Source: Mariniflexile litorale (GTDB lineage Bacteria > Bacteroidota > Bacteroidia > Flavobacteriales > Flavobacteriaceae). From it: a stretch of 64,000 nucleotides of DNA. Every line of letters starts with the position of its first letter. The first letter of the stretch is position 1. Shown here one piece after another: positions 47,845 through 55,817 of this stretch. The stretch lies in the NCBI RefSeq assembly GCF_031128465.2, contig NZ_CP155618.1, forward strand, positions 2,055,501 through 2,119,500, written 5' to 3'. The position numbers and the translations under genes are program-made. The notes beneath the pieces are model-generated. The model was not told the DNA's origin, ran no database searches, and saw only the letters and a list, made by a program, of their open reading frames with translations.

Positions 47845-48567
47845 ATGGAACCTAAAAAAAATCCTAAAGCAAATGTTGGACGTAACAGTTCACTTTATTT
47901 CGCCATTGGTTTAGCGCTAATGTTATTTTTAACAAATTTCGCTATCAATTTCAAAACATATGATAAATCCAATGTCGATATAGGTACGGTACAGATGGAT
48001 GAAGAATTAGAAGAAGAAATTCCATTAACACAACAATTACAAACACCACCACCACCACCACCACCACCAGCAGCTCCAGAAATCATTGAGATTGTAGAAG
48101 ATGAGATAGAAGTGGTAGAAACAGTTATAGAATCTACGGAATCTAATCAAGAACAAAAAATTGTAAAAGTAGAAGCAGTAAAAGTAGCTCCTGCTATCGA
48201 GGAAGATGTTGAGGTTCCTTTTGCAGTTATTGAAAACGTTCCAGTATTTCCAGGTTGTGAAGGTGGAGATAATACAGCTAAGAGAGACTGTATGTCTAAA
48301 AAAATACAAGATTTTGTAAACAAAAAGTTTAATGTTGATTTAGCTAGTGAACTAGGTTTATCAGGCAGACAACGTATTAATGTTATCTTTAAAATAGATA
48401 AAACAGGAAATGTTGTAGGTATTCGCGCAAGAGCACCACACCCAGGGTTAGAAAAAGAAGCATCTCGCGTTATTGGGTTACTTCCCAAAATGCAACCAGG
48501 TAAACAACGTGGTAAACCAGTAACAGTACCTTATTCATTACCAATCGTTTTTCAAGTACAAGATTAA
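47845..48567 (+). CDS. TonB-family energy transducer, copy 1
   Basis: This 240-residue protein has an N-terminal inner-membrane anchor (about 17-35, SLYFAIGLALMLFLTNFAI) and a Pro-rich periplasmic segment with eight consecutive prolines near 68. The C-terminal domain runs from VFPGCEGGDNTAKRDC near 130 to RINVIFKIDKTGNVVGIRA and the end VPYSLPIVFQVQD. This is the flavobacterial TonB type that transmits proton-motive force to outer-membrane receptors. It has a close paralogue next door. No ExbB/ExbD genes are adjacent. It ends at an intrinsic terminator. Confidence 0.9.
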   Translation: MEPKKNPKANVGRNSSLYFAIGLALMLFLTNFAINFKTYDKSNVDIGTVQMDEELEEEIPLTQQLQTPPPPPPPPAAPEIIEIVEDEIEVVETVIESTESNQEQKIVKVEAVKVAPAIEEDVEVPFAVIENVPVFPGCEGGDNTAKRDCMSKKIQDFVNKKFNVDLASELGLSGRQRINVIFKIDKTGNVVGIRARAPHPGLEKEASRVIGLLPKMQPGKQRGKPVTVPYSLPIVFQVQD

Positions 48568-48605
48568 TTTTTCTTAGTACTAAAGAGAAGGAGTTTTAAA
48601 ATATA

Positions 48606-48643
48606 AAATCCCGTTACAAAACTTGTAACGGGATTTCTTTTTT
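48606..48643 (+). terminator. Intrinsic terminator after the first TonB gene
   Basis: The perfect 14-bp stem AAATCCCGTTACAA / TTGTAACGGGATTT (48606-48619 / 48623-48636) has a 3-base loop and is followed by a T-rich run. Confidence 0.85.
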
Positions 48644-48695
48644 GGTATACTTATTGAGACTTTATCATAATATTAACATTTAAACTATAATTATT

Positions 48696-49481
48696 ATGAG
48701 TAATCCAAAAAAAACACACGAATCCATTCGGCAAAATGGACAAATCGTGAAAAAGTCACAAAAGCAGGATGTAAATTTACGAAAAAACTCGAGCCTTTAT
48801 TTCCAAATTGGCTTAATTGTTTGTTTACTCGCAGCCTATGGGTTGTTAGAGATGAAGTTTGAAACAACTATCCCAAAGGTTGTGGATGTTTATTTGCCAG
48901 ATGAAAGCTTTATGGTAGATGCTGTGGTTTTTAAACCTGAAGTAGCAATGAAGGAAGAGCCAGTTAAACATGAAACTAGCGATCCAATACAGGAATTCGT
49001 GGAAGTTCCAAATACAGCTCCAGATATTTTTATTGATACACCAGATAAACCAACACCGTCAATAGCACAAACTTTTAATCCAGGTATTATTACTCTAGTT
49101 AAAAAACCAGTCGATCCTGAGAATGTGCGTTTTGAGGCAATAGAAAATGTGCCAATTTACCCAGGCTGTGAAAACAAAAAAACAAACGACGAAAAGCGTA
49201 AATGCATGTCCGATAAAATAACACAACTCATTCAAAAAAAGTTCAATACCAATTTGAGTAGTGAATTAGGTTTATCTGGTAAACAAGTGATTCGCACGCA
49301 ATTTAAAATTGATAAAACAGGACGTGTTAATGATATCCAAGTTAGAGGGACTCATTCTCAATTAGAAAAAGAAGCAGAACGTGTTATTAATATTATTCCA
49401 GAAATGACACCCGGTAAACAACGCGATAAAAATGTAGGTGTTATTTATACATTGCCCATCATATTTCAAGTACAAGATTAA
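48696..49481 (+). CDS. TonB-family energy transducer, copy 2
   Basis: This 261-residue paralogue of the preceding gene shares the anchor segment (NSSLYFQIGLIVCLLAAYGLLEM near 31), a periplasmic linker without a poly-Pro run, the motif NVPIYPGCENKKTNDEKRKC near 150, and a C-terminal domain ending YTLPIIFQVQD. The C-terminal domain and the FPGCE-type motif are highly similar to copy 1, while the linkers differ. This suggests duplication with distinct receptor partners. It is a separate transcription unit bounded by terminators on both sides. Confidence 0.88.
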   Translation: MSNPKKTHESIRQNGQIVKKSQKQDVNLRKNSSLYFQIGLIVCLLAAYGLLEMKFETTIPKVVDVYLPDESFMVDAVVFKPEVAMKEEPVKHETSDPIQEFVEVPNTAPDIFIDTPDKPTPSIAQTFNPGIITLVKKPVDPENVRFEAIENVPIYPGCENKKTNDEKRKCMSDKITQLIQKKFNTNLSSELGLSGKQVIRTQFKIDKTGRVNDIQVRGTHSQLEKEAERVINIIPEMTPGKQRDKNVGVIYTLPIIFQVQD

Positions 49482-49503
49482 TTTTGTTAAAATTCAAACA
49501 AGA

Positions 49504-49539
49504 AAAAGCCGTTATCTATCACTTGATAACGGCTTTTTT
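49504..49539 (+). terminator. Intrinsic terminator after the second TonB gene
   Basis: The stem AAAAGCCGTTATC / GATAACGGCTTTT (49504-49516 / 49525-49537) runs into a T-run that overlaps the palindrome at 49535-49558. Confidence 0.82.
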
Positions 49540-49558
49540 AATAATCGATTATTAAAAA
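49535..49558. repeat. 24-bp perfect palindrome upstream of the RemB-like gene
   Basis: TTTTTAATAATCGATTATTAAAAA is its own reverse complement over all 24 bases with a central CG. It overlaps the T-run of the preceding terminator and lies immediately before a -7-like TATCTTTC (49564-49571). It might be an operator or just a terminator by-product; AT-rich palindromes need caution. Confidence 0.5.
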
Positions 49559-49598
49559 TATAGTATCTTTCGATCCTAAATCCAAGTTTAAAAAAACT

Positions 49599-51698
49599 AT
49601 GAAGCAATTCGTTGTTCTATTCCTCCTTTTTACAAGCCTTACGATGTATTCTCAAAACAGGGCTCATAATGAAAAACCTCCTGTATTCCCAAGTTGCGAT
49701 AGCTTAACAATAGATGTGTTGCAGCATTGTTTTGATACGAATATTTATACAAATATTTACAACACTTTTAAGGAGCCTGAAAAAGTCTCTAGAGAAGATT
49801 ATAAAGGCGAAGTAATAGTGCTTTTTGAGGTGGATACGACAGGGCAATTTAAAGTATTATATGTAGAGGCTATGTATGATGAGTTGAAAGCAGAAGTGAA
49901 ACGCGTGTTTTCACTATTTCCAAAAGTGACACCAGCAACATACAATGGGAGAAAAACCTATAAGCAATACACCATCCCGATACGCATACCTTTAGTTAAT
50001 CAAACAACCATAACTCCAGATGCAGCTAAAAAAAATGAGTTGTCTAAAATAGAGCAACAGGCCAAGGCAGAATTTGATAGTGTGAATACTGTTTTGAAAG
50101 TGTTTGAAGATAAAGCGTATGCTAGCCAACTAAACATTCCATTTACACATAGTGATTACGCTAGGTTTGATAGGCAAATGAATATGGTTGGAACTAACAG
50201 CCATACCGCATCAAAACCATTTATTTATGAAGACGTATCGAAATATTATGACTTTAAAGTAGAAAAAGATAAATTGCTAAAAGAAGTCGATACTTGGGCA
50301 GGAAGAAAGCTTTGGAATGAACATTTGGTGCAATTGCAAGGAATCGATTATTGGTTTACCGTAGATCCAATTTTAGATTTAGAAACAGGAACGGATGTTA
50401 ACGCCGATTTTAATACAACGTATAATAATACCCGCGGGTTTTTGGTGCAAGGTGGTTTGGGAAGCAAGTTAAGTTTTTATGCGTCGGTTTTTGAAAGCCA
50501 AGGACGATTTGCTCAATATGTAAATGAATATGCGGAAAGTTTAAAAGCCTTTGGTCCAGACCCTGCAATTATTCCTGGACGCGGTATAGCAAAGCGTTTT
50601 AAAGCCGATTCTTACGACTATCCTGTGGCTGAGGCTTATTTATCGTATAAACCTGCTAAATTTATAAATATACAATTCGGACATGGTAAAAATTTTATAG
50701 GAGATGGGTATCGGTCGTTACTGTTGAGTGATGTTGCCAGTCCGCATCCTTTTTTAAAATTAAACACCTCCTTTTGGAAAATAAAGTATACGAATACGTG
50801 GATGTGGTTAAAAGATGTACGTCCTGAAGTTGAGAATGATAAAGCATTTTTAAGCAAATACATCGCTAATCACTACTTAAGTTGGAACGTTTCTAAGAAA
50901 TTAAACATCGGTTTGTTCGAATCGGTATTGTGGACTAATAGTAATGATAGGGGTTTTGATGTGAATTATTTAAATCCAATTATATTTTACAGAGCCATTG
51001 AATTTGAGACAGGTCAAGGTGCTGGAAATGCACTATTGGGAGCTTCAGCAAAATATAAATGGAATGACAATGTAAATTTATATAGCCAGTTTATTTTAGA
51101 TGAATTTTCATTGAGTGACATAAAGGGGGGAGAGAAAAGTTGGAAAAATAAATACGGTTATCAATTAGGTGTTAAATATTATAACGCCTTTAAAGTTGAT
51201 AATTTGTTGTTGCAGTTTGAATATAATCGTGTTAGGCCATACACCTATTCACATAATACTATTGTGCTTAATTATGGGCATAATAACCAATCGATGGCGC
51301 ACCTGTGGGGTGCCAACTTTAGTGAAGCTATTTTAATTGGACGTTACCATTACAAACGTTGGTTCGCAGATGCAAAACTTATTTTTGGTGTACGTGGATT
51401 GGATTTTAACGATGGCACAGATAATTTTAGTTATGGAGGTGATGTTTATAGAGATTATAACGACCGCCCTTATGATATAGGCGTTACGGTTGGTCAAGGG
51501 ATTAAAACCAAAATTTTTAATGGTAATTTACAAGCAGGTTATTTAATTAATCCAGCTACAAATCTTAAAATATTTACCGATATAACTGTTAGGAATTTTA
51601 ATCCTGAAGCAGAAACTACGAGTGCATTTAAAAACAATACCGTTTGGTTTAACTTTGGAATTAGAACCGATTTGTTTAATTGGTATTTTGACTATTAG
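49599..51698 (+). CDS. RemB-like outer-membrane beta-barrel protein with N-terminal TonB-like domain
   Basis: This 699-residue protein has a signal peptide (FVVLFLLFTSLTMYSQ). The next 110 residues repeat the pattern of the neighbouring TonB C-terminal domains: PPVFPSCDSLTIDVLQHC, then VIVLFEVDTTGQFKVLYVEA and YTIPIRIPL. From about 220 to the end the protein is beta-barrel-like, including INIQFGHGKNFIGDGYRSLLLSD and a C terminus ending in alternating aromatic residues (WFNFGIRTDLFNWYFDY). The layout fits the gliding-motility-associated RemB/Wzi-like family of Flavobacteriia, recalled rather than searched. A role in polysaccharide or adhesin surface display is inferred. Confidence 0.68.
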   Translation: MKQFVVLFLLFTSLTMYSQNRAHNEKPPVFPSCDSLTIDVLQHCFDTNIYTNIYNTFKEPEKVSREDYKGEVIVLFEVDTTGQFKVLYVEAMYDELKAEVKRVFSLFPKVTPATYNGRKTYKQYTIPIRIPLVNQTTITPDAAKKNELSKIEQQAKAEFDSVNTVLKVFEDKAYASQLNIPFTHSDYARFDRQMNMVGTNSHTASKPFIYEDVSKYYDFKVEKDKLLKEVDTWAGRKLWNEHLVQLQGIDYWFTVDPILDLETGTDVNADFNTTYNNTRGFLVQGGLGSKLSFYASVFESQGRFAQYVNEYAESLKAFGPDPAIIPGRGIAKRFKADSYDYPVAEAYLSYKPAKFINIQFGHGKNFIGDGYRSLLLSDVASPHPFLKLNTSFWKIKYTNTWMWLKDVRPEVENDKAFLSKYIANHYLSWNVSKKLNIGLFESVLWTNSNDRGFDVNYLNPIIFYRAIEFETGQGAGNALLGASAKYKWNDNVNLYSQFILDEFSLSDIKGGEKSWKNKYGYQLGVKYYNAFKVDNLLLQFEYNRVRPYTYSHNTIVLNYGHNNQSMAHLWGANFSEAILIGRYHYKRWFADAKLIFGVRGLDFNDGTDNFSYGGDVYRDYNDRPYDIGVTVGQGIKTKIFNGNLQAGYLINPATNLKIFTDITVRNFNPEAETTSAFKNNTVWFNFGIRTDLFNWYFDY

Positions 51699-51835
51699 AG
51701 TTTGCTATTTTTTTGATTTAGATGCGAGTTGCATAAGCCAGTGTAAGCACCTAAAACAAACCTATAATAGTGCAAAGCAATGTTAGTATAAAGAAAACAA
51801 ATTGTTACCTTGTAAACTTTAGAGAATTTTTTGAC

Positions 51836-51843
51836 TAATTTTG
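51836..51843 (+). promoter_or_regulatory. Candidate -7 element of trxA
   Basis: TAATTTTG matches TAnnTTTG exactly, 38 bases before the trxA start. The nearest TTG upstream is 23 bases away, longer than the usual 19, so the promoter is only partly supported. Confidence 0.45.
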
Positions 51844-51881
51844 CAGTATTAAAGTAAAATAAGAATTAAAATATAAATATT

Positions 51882-52199
51882 ATGGCATTAGAAATAACAG
51901 ATGCGACGTTTGAGGAAACAGTATTAAAAAGTACAAAACCGGTAATGGTTGATTTTTGGGCAGCTTGGTGTGGACCATGTAGAATGGTGGGACCAATTAT
52001 TGAACAAATAAGTGAAGAATACGAAGGAAAAGCAGTTGTTGGTAAAGTTGATGTAGATGCGAACCAAGAATTTGCTGCAAAATATGGCGTGCGTAACATA
52101 CCTACGGTTTTAGTTTTTCAAAACGGAGAAGTTGTTGGACGTCAAGTTGGTGTAGCGCCAAAAAACGCTTATACAGAGGCAATTGATGCGCTTTTGTAA
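51882..52199 (+). CDS. trxA: Thioredoxin
   Basis: This 105-residue protein is a canonical thioredoxin: VMVDFWAAWCGPCRMVGPIIEQI with the CGPC active site near residue 30, the VDVDANQEFAAKYGVRNIPTVLVF cis-Pro loop near 73, and a final GVAPKNAYTEAIDALL helix. It is a general cytoplasmic disulfide reductase and contrasts with the cysteine-less thioredoxin-fold protein at 7461-7757. It is monocistronic with its own terminator. Confidence 0.97.
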   Translation: MALEITDATFEETVLKSTKPVMVDFWAAWCGPCRMVGPIIEQISEEYEGKAVVGKVDVDANQEFAAKYGVRNIPTVLVFQNGEVVGRQVGVAPKNAYTEAIDALL

Positions 52200-52220
52200 T
52201 AGATATAGAAAAGAAAACTA

Positions 52221-52252
52221 AAAAGGTTTGCCATAATGGTAAACCTTTTTTT
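52221..52252 (+). terminator. Intrinsic terminator of trxA
   Basis: The 13-bp stem AAAAGGTTTGCCA / TGGTAAACCTTTT (one G-T wobble) at 52221-52233 / 52237-52249 is followed by a T-run. Confidence 0.82.
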
Positions 52253-52277
52253 ATTTTAGATAAAAATTAAATAAAAA

Positions 52278-52820
52278 ATGAGTGATAAAATAAAAGTTCA
52301 GGATGCTATTGATAGTAAATTAATAGAACAACGTAAAGTGTTTTTATGGGGGCAGGTTGATGATAAATCAGCAAAACATGTTATTGACCGGTTGATGTAT
52401 TTAGATGCTTTAGACAATAAGGATATACAGCTATACATAAATAGTCCTGGTGGTTATGTAACCTCTGGTTTTGCAATTTACGATTGTATTAAATCTTTGA
52501 AAAGTGAAGTTTCTACCATATGTACTGGTTTTGCTGCATCAATGGGTTCTATTATTCTTTCCGCAGGAACTAAAGGAAAACGTTTTATTCAACCACATGC
52601 ACGTGTCATGATTCACCAACCAAGTGGGGGAGCCAGTGGTCAAGCCAGTGATATAGAAATTACGGCACAGGAAATTATAAAAACAAAAGAATTAAGTGCG
52701 CACTTATTGGCTTCAAATTGCGGGCAAACCTTTGAAAAAATAATGAAAGATTTCAATCGAGACCATTGGATGGGAGCTGAGGAATCAGTTGAATACGGTA
52801 TTGTTGATGGGATTATTTAG
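52278..52820 (+). CDS. ClpP-family serine protease (likely a ClpP paralogue)
   Basis: This 180-residue protein has the full ClpP triad: Ser88 in GFAASMGSI, His113 in VMIHQPSGGASGQASDIEI and Asp162 in NRDHWMGAEE. Spacings between them are the same as in E. coli ClpP. The N terminus (SKLIEQRKVFLWGQVDDKSA) is shorter and differs from the usual 'RERIIFLG' form; the total length is about 20-30 residues short of typical flavobacterial housekeeping ClpP. No tig or clpX lies beside it. It is therefore probably a second ClpP rather than the main one, but the single-copy case cannot be excluded from this window. Confidence 0.85.
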   Translation: MSDKIKVQDAIDSKLIEQRKVFLWGQVDDKSAKHVIDRLMYLDALDNKDIQLYINSPGGYVTSGFAIYDCIKSLKSEVSTICTGFAASMGSIILSAGTKGKRFIQPHARVMIHQPSGGASGQASDIEITAQEIIKTKELSAHLLASNCGQTFEKIMKDFNRDHWMGAEESVEYGIVDGII

Positions 52821-52951
52821 AGACTCTAACTCTGAAGGCAATACCACTATTGTTAAAATTGAATTCAGATGGTGATTTTTAAATAAAATTCAAAACAGTA
52901 AAATTTTTCCATAGAAGTAATTCTTCCCTTTAGGAAAGACTAGTGGAGCTT

Positions 52952-53881
52952 ATGAATATACAAAACGAACTAAATAAAGCCGAGGGTTTTAAAAATCTCG
53001 AATTACTTGCAAAACAAGTGGTTGAGGGATTTATTGCAGGCATGCATAAAAGTCCGTTTCATGGGTTTTCAGCTGAATTTGCTGAACATAAAATATACAA
53101 TAATGGTGAAAGCACCCGCCATATAGATTGGAAATTATTTGCAAAAACAGAGAAGCTTTACACCAAGCGGTATGACGATGAAACCAATTTGCGTTGTCAT
53201 ATCATCATAGATAATAGTAGCTCGATGCATTACCCTGAAATGCGCTCTTTTTCTATTGAAAACCTTAATAAGATAGCATTTTCTGTTTTAGCATCAGCGT
53301 CTTTAATGCAAATTTTAAAAAAACAAAGAGATACTGTTGGTTTAAGTATTTATAGTGATGCATATGATTATCATGCACCAGAAAAAGGAAGTGAACGTCA
53401 CCATCAAATGTTATTAAGTCATTTAAGTGATACTGTTGTTTCGAAACCAAAAAACAGACAAACGGAAACATATAGGTATTTGCATGAAATAGCAGAGAAA
53501 ATTCATAAACGCTCGATGATTTTTTTGTTTACTGATATGTTTCAAACAAGTGAAAATGAAACTAAGTTGTTTGAAGCGTTACGTCATTTAAAATATAATA
53601 AGCATGAAGTGGTTTTATTTCATGTGTTTGATAAAGATAAAGAATTGCAATTTAACTTCGATAATAAGCCCAAACGCTTTATTGATGTTGAAACAGGCCA
53701 GTTTATCAATTTATATGCAGATAGTGTCAAAGAAAATTATAATGATGCTGTAAGGGGGTATTTTGCTGCATTAAAGCTTAAATGCTTGCAATACAAGATT
53801 AAATATGTAGAGGCAGATGTAAATAAAAATTTCAATAACATCTTGACAACCTATATGGTAGAGCGAAAAAAGTTTGTTTAA
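52952..53881 (+). CDS. DUF58 domain protein (VWA-like, MoxR-associated type)
   Basis: This protein of about 309 residues has the DUF58 signature: HKSPFHGFSAEFAEHKIYNNGESTRHIDWKLFAKTEKLYTKRYDDETN near residue 30-75, then a VWA-like fold with IIDNSSSMHYP (MIDAS-type DxSxS). Relatives work with MoxR AAA ATPases in complex assembly; no MoxR is in view. A GTG start three codons upstream (52943) is possible, but ATG 52952 has a purine-rich GTGGAG just before it and gives the commoner N terminus MNIQNELNK. It precedes tRNA-Asp. Confidence 0.85.
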   Translation: MNIQNELNKAEGFKNLELLAKQVVEGFIAGMHKSPFHGFSAEFAEHKIYNNGESTRHIDWKLFAKTEKLYTKRYDDETNLRCHIIIDNSSSMHYPEMRSFSIENLNKIAFSVLASASLMQILKKQRDTVGLSIYSDAYDYHAPEKGSERHHQMLLSHLSDTVVSKPKNRQTETYRYLHEIAEKIHKRSMIFLFTDMFQTSENETKLFEALRHLKYNKHEVVLFHVFDKDKELQFNFDNKPKRFIDVETGQFINLYADSVKENYNDAVRGYFAALKLKCLQYKIKYVEADVNKNFNNILTTYMVERKKFV

Positions 53882-53913
53882 AAAAAATGTTTTAAAAAAA
53901 ACTCAAAAAAAGA

Positions 53914-53944
53914 TTTGAGATATTAAAAAAGGCGTGTATATTTG
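53914..53944 (+). promoter_or_regulatory. Promoter of tRNA-Asp
   Basis: TTTG (53914-53917) is followed by 19 bases and TATATTTG (53937-53944), a perfect Bacteroidota consensus promoter 18 bases before the tRNA. Confidence 0.85.
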
Positions 53945-53962
53945 CAACCGCAATAAAGCAAC

Positions 53963-54036
53963 GGTCTGGTAGTTCAGTTGGTTAGAATGTCGCCCTGTCA
54001 CGGCGAAGGTCGCGGGTTCGAGTCCCGTCCAGACCG
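53963..54036 (+). tRNA. tRNA-Asp (anticodon GUC)
   Basis: The acceptor GGTCTGG pairs with CCAGACC (54029-54035), with discriminator G at 54036. The anticodon stem TCGCC/GGCGA encloses CTGTCAC, giving GTC. The T arm is GCGGG-TTCGAGT-CCCGT. CCA is not encoded. The tRNA borders the mobile-element patch that follows, but no duplicate of its 3' end was seen in the window, so there is no sign of an att site. Confidence 0.97.
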
Positions 54037-54048
54037 CGAAAATTGCTA

Positions 54049-54077
54049 AAAAGCTCTAAGAGATTAGGGCTTTTTTT
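54049..54077 (+). terminator. Intrinsic terminator of tRNA-Asp
   Basis: The stem AAAAGCTCT / AGGGCTTTT (54049-54057 / 54066-54074, one wobble pair) is followed by a T-run. Confidence 0.75.
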
Positions 54078-54242
54078 GGCAATAAGAAGTTGTGTTGTTA
54101 GTGAGCACCTTGTGTTTGCTAAAGGTTTAAGTAGTTAAACCAATGAGAAGCTTTCCTTTTTTCTTTACGGAAAATCGGGATGCTTTTTTGTTTTAAGTAA
54201 TTTCTCATCTAAATACATTGTAGGACTTTTTCATTGTTTATA
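54078..54242. other. Non-coding spacer between the tRNA-Asp terminator and the mobile patch
   Basis: This short AT-rich spacer has no gene. A short partly complementary stretch near 54145-54190 (AAGCTTTCC ... GGAAAATCGGGATGCTT, T-run) could be a weak second terminator. Confidence 0.35.
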
Positions 54243-54277
54243 ATTAACATGATGGAAAAGGATGGGCACTATTATGG
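54243..54277 (+). repeat. 35-bp direct repeat, left copy
   Basis: ATTAACATGATGGAAAAGG to CACTATTATGG, identical to 56473-56507 except for one base (G versus A at position 24). It lies at the outer left border of the mobile patch and supplies the target site of the IS. Confidence 0.75.
54269..54276. repeat. 8-bp target-site duplication, left
   Basis: CTATTATG lies next to the first left inverted repeat and is identical to 56216-56223 next to the right inverted repeat. Confidence 0.8.
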
Positions 54278-54802
54278 GATCAAGGCTAAAAGTTGTGTTT
54301 AAGCAAAAATAGTGGTTAATCTAAAAAGGAAAAATTCTATATTTTTGACACCTCTAAACTGGGCTCTAAAGGCTTTTATCTTTGCGTTAAAAGATTCAGC
54401 AGAAGCATTTGTACTTCGATTGATGAAATAGTTAAGTATAGATCTATAGTTTAGGGTTATCGTATTTGCTATTGTATTGAATGCTCTAAATCCAGATTGT
54501 TCAACATCTTTATACCAATGCGCTAGCTTTGTGTATGCAGTTTCTACTGATTTTGCTGTATTGAAAATATTTCTAAGGCCTTGAACTAGGTTAAATGCTA
54601 GTTGGATATCAGGATATTGATCGAAGAGTATTTTGCTTCTCTGGTATTGATTTTCCGTCCAATTAGAGGGTGCTTTGTAGAGTAAATACCTGCTTCTTGC
54701 TAAGAGTTGTTTTCTGGTATCTCCATTATCAAAGACCTCTTGTTTATAGGTCTTGTGATTTGCTCTGGCAAGTTTTATGTTTTCGTTTTCTAGATCTATG
54801 GC
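54277..54802. repeat. 526-bp direct tandem duplication, first copy
   Basis: The sequence is identical, as far as I can read, to 54803-55328 (offset exactly 526). It contains the IS left inverted repeat and the 3' part of the transposase gene, and breaks at CTATGGC where the complete IS begins. Confidence 0.9.
54299..54802 (-). pseudogene. Transposase C-terminal fragment in the duplicated IS end
   Basis: The fragment carries the same C-terminal coding sequence as the complete transposase (from about the DAIDLENENIKLARANHK region to FLFRLTTIFA), but it has no 5' part or start codon. The catalytic Asp residues are missing, so it cannot be active. Confidence 0.88.
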
Positions 54803-55328
54803 GGATCAAGGCTAAAAGTTGTGTTTAAGCAAAAATAGTGGTTAATCTAAAAAGGAAAAATTCTATATTTTTGACACCTCTAAACTGGGCTCTAAAGGCT
54901 TTTATCTTTGCGTTAAAAGATTCAGCAGAAGCATTTGTACTTCGATTGATGAAATAGTTAAGTATAGATCTATAGTTTAGGGTTATCGTATTTGCTATTG
55001 TATTGAATGCTCTAAATCCAGATTGTTCAACATCTTTATACCAATGCGCTAGCTTTGTGTATGCAGTTTCTACTGATTTTGCTGTATTGAAAATATTTCT
55101 AAGGCCTTGAACTAGGTTAAATGCTAGTTGGATATCAGGATATTGATCGAAGAGTATTTTGCTTCTCTGGTATTGATTTTCCGTCCAATTAGAGGGTGCT
55201 TTGTAGAGTAAATACCTGCTTCTTGCTAAGAGTTGTTTTCTGGTATCTCCATTATCAAAGACCTCTTGTTTATAGGTCTTGTGATTTGCTCTGGCAAGTT
55301 TTATGTTTTCGTTTTCTAGATCTATGGC
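54803..55328. repeat. 526-bp direct tandem duplication, second copy
   Basis: This is the left 526 bp of the complete IS, including its left inverted repeat (54803-54824) and the last 168 or so codons of the transposase. Confidence 0.9.
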
Positions 55329-55817
55329 GTCCCACCTATATTTGATTCTTATATCTTGTAGTGCTTCCAAGGCTAATTTCTGTACATGAAACCGATCAGT
55401 AACCTGTATGGCTTTTGGGAAACATTTTTTAGCGATAGTTTTCATTGAGTTAGCCATGTCTAGTGTAATCTCTTTAACCTTCGTTCTTTTCTTTGCTGAT
55501 AATTTAAGAAGCTGTTCTATAATAGGTTCTACTTTAGTGCCAGAAAAAATGGCAACGATACTTCCTTTTTTACCTTTGGCTTTTTTGTTGGTAATGATGG
55601 TGTAGAGTTCTCCCTTTGACAAAGCAGTCTCATCAATAGATAAATGGCTTCCTATATTTTCAGGAAAGATGAGATATTGTTTTGCATGTTTCTTCTGATT
55701 CCAGTCTTTAAAATCACTTAAATAATCTTTATACTGACGTTGTAGTTTTTTACCATCAACGCCATAAAAATGTCCTATGGTATGACAATCTGAAGCTCTA
55801 GTATTGATTAATTTCTT
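54825..55817 (-). CDS. ISAon1-like transposase, catalytic ORF (ISL3-type DDE)
   Basis: This open frame of about 330 codons extends upstream of the first ATG (55622) to 55817, through TRASDCHTIGHFYGVDGKKLQRQYK. DDE-type features are LDMANSMKTIAKKCFPKAIQVTDRFHV (two Asp) and a late Glu in STNASAESFNAKIKAFRAQFRGVKN, as in ISL3-like transposases. The frame lies +1 relative to the preceding N-terminal ORF and overlaps it. A T6A4 tract (55816-55825) lies at the junction, so fusion by frameshift or slippage is plausible; independent initiation at 55622 would omit conserved sequence. The gene stops exactly at the left inverted repeat. Confidence 0.82.
   Translation of the reverse strand, partial: KKLINTRASDCHTIGHFYGVDGKKLQRQYKDYLSDFKDWNQKKHAKQYLIFPENIGSHLSIDETALSKGELYTIITNKKAKGKKGSIVAIFSGTKVEPIIEQLLKLSAKKRTKVKEITLDMANSMKTIAKKCFPKAIQVTDRFHVQKLALEALQDIRIKYRWDAIDLENENIKLARANHKTYKQEVFDNGDTRKQLLARSRYLLYKAPSNWTENQYQRSKILFDQYPDIQLAFNLVQGLRNIFNTAKSVETAYTKLAHWYKDVEQSGFRAFNTIANTITLNYRSILNYFINRSTNASAESFNAKIKAFRAQFRGVKNIEFFLFRLTTIFA

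Noticed and set aside
48037-48309. Minus-strand frame opposite the first TonB gene with a poly-Trp run
   Set aside because: The Trp run is the reverse complement of the TonB poly-proline codons and is therefore a shadow.
53963-54036. tRNA-Asp as an integration site of a genomic island
   Set aside because: No duplicate of the tRNA 3' end and no integrase were found in the window.
54277-55328. Explaining the 526-bp duplication as two independent IS insertions
   Set aside because: The first copy has no right inverted repeat and no target duplication of its own at the junction. A single unit flanked by one 8-bp duplication fits better.
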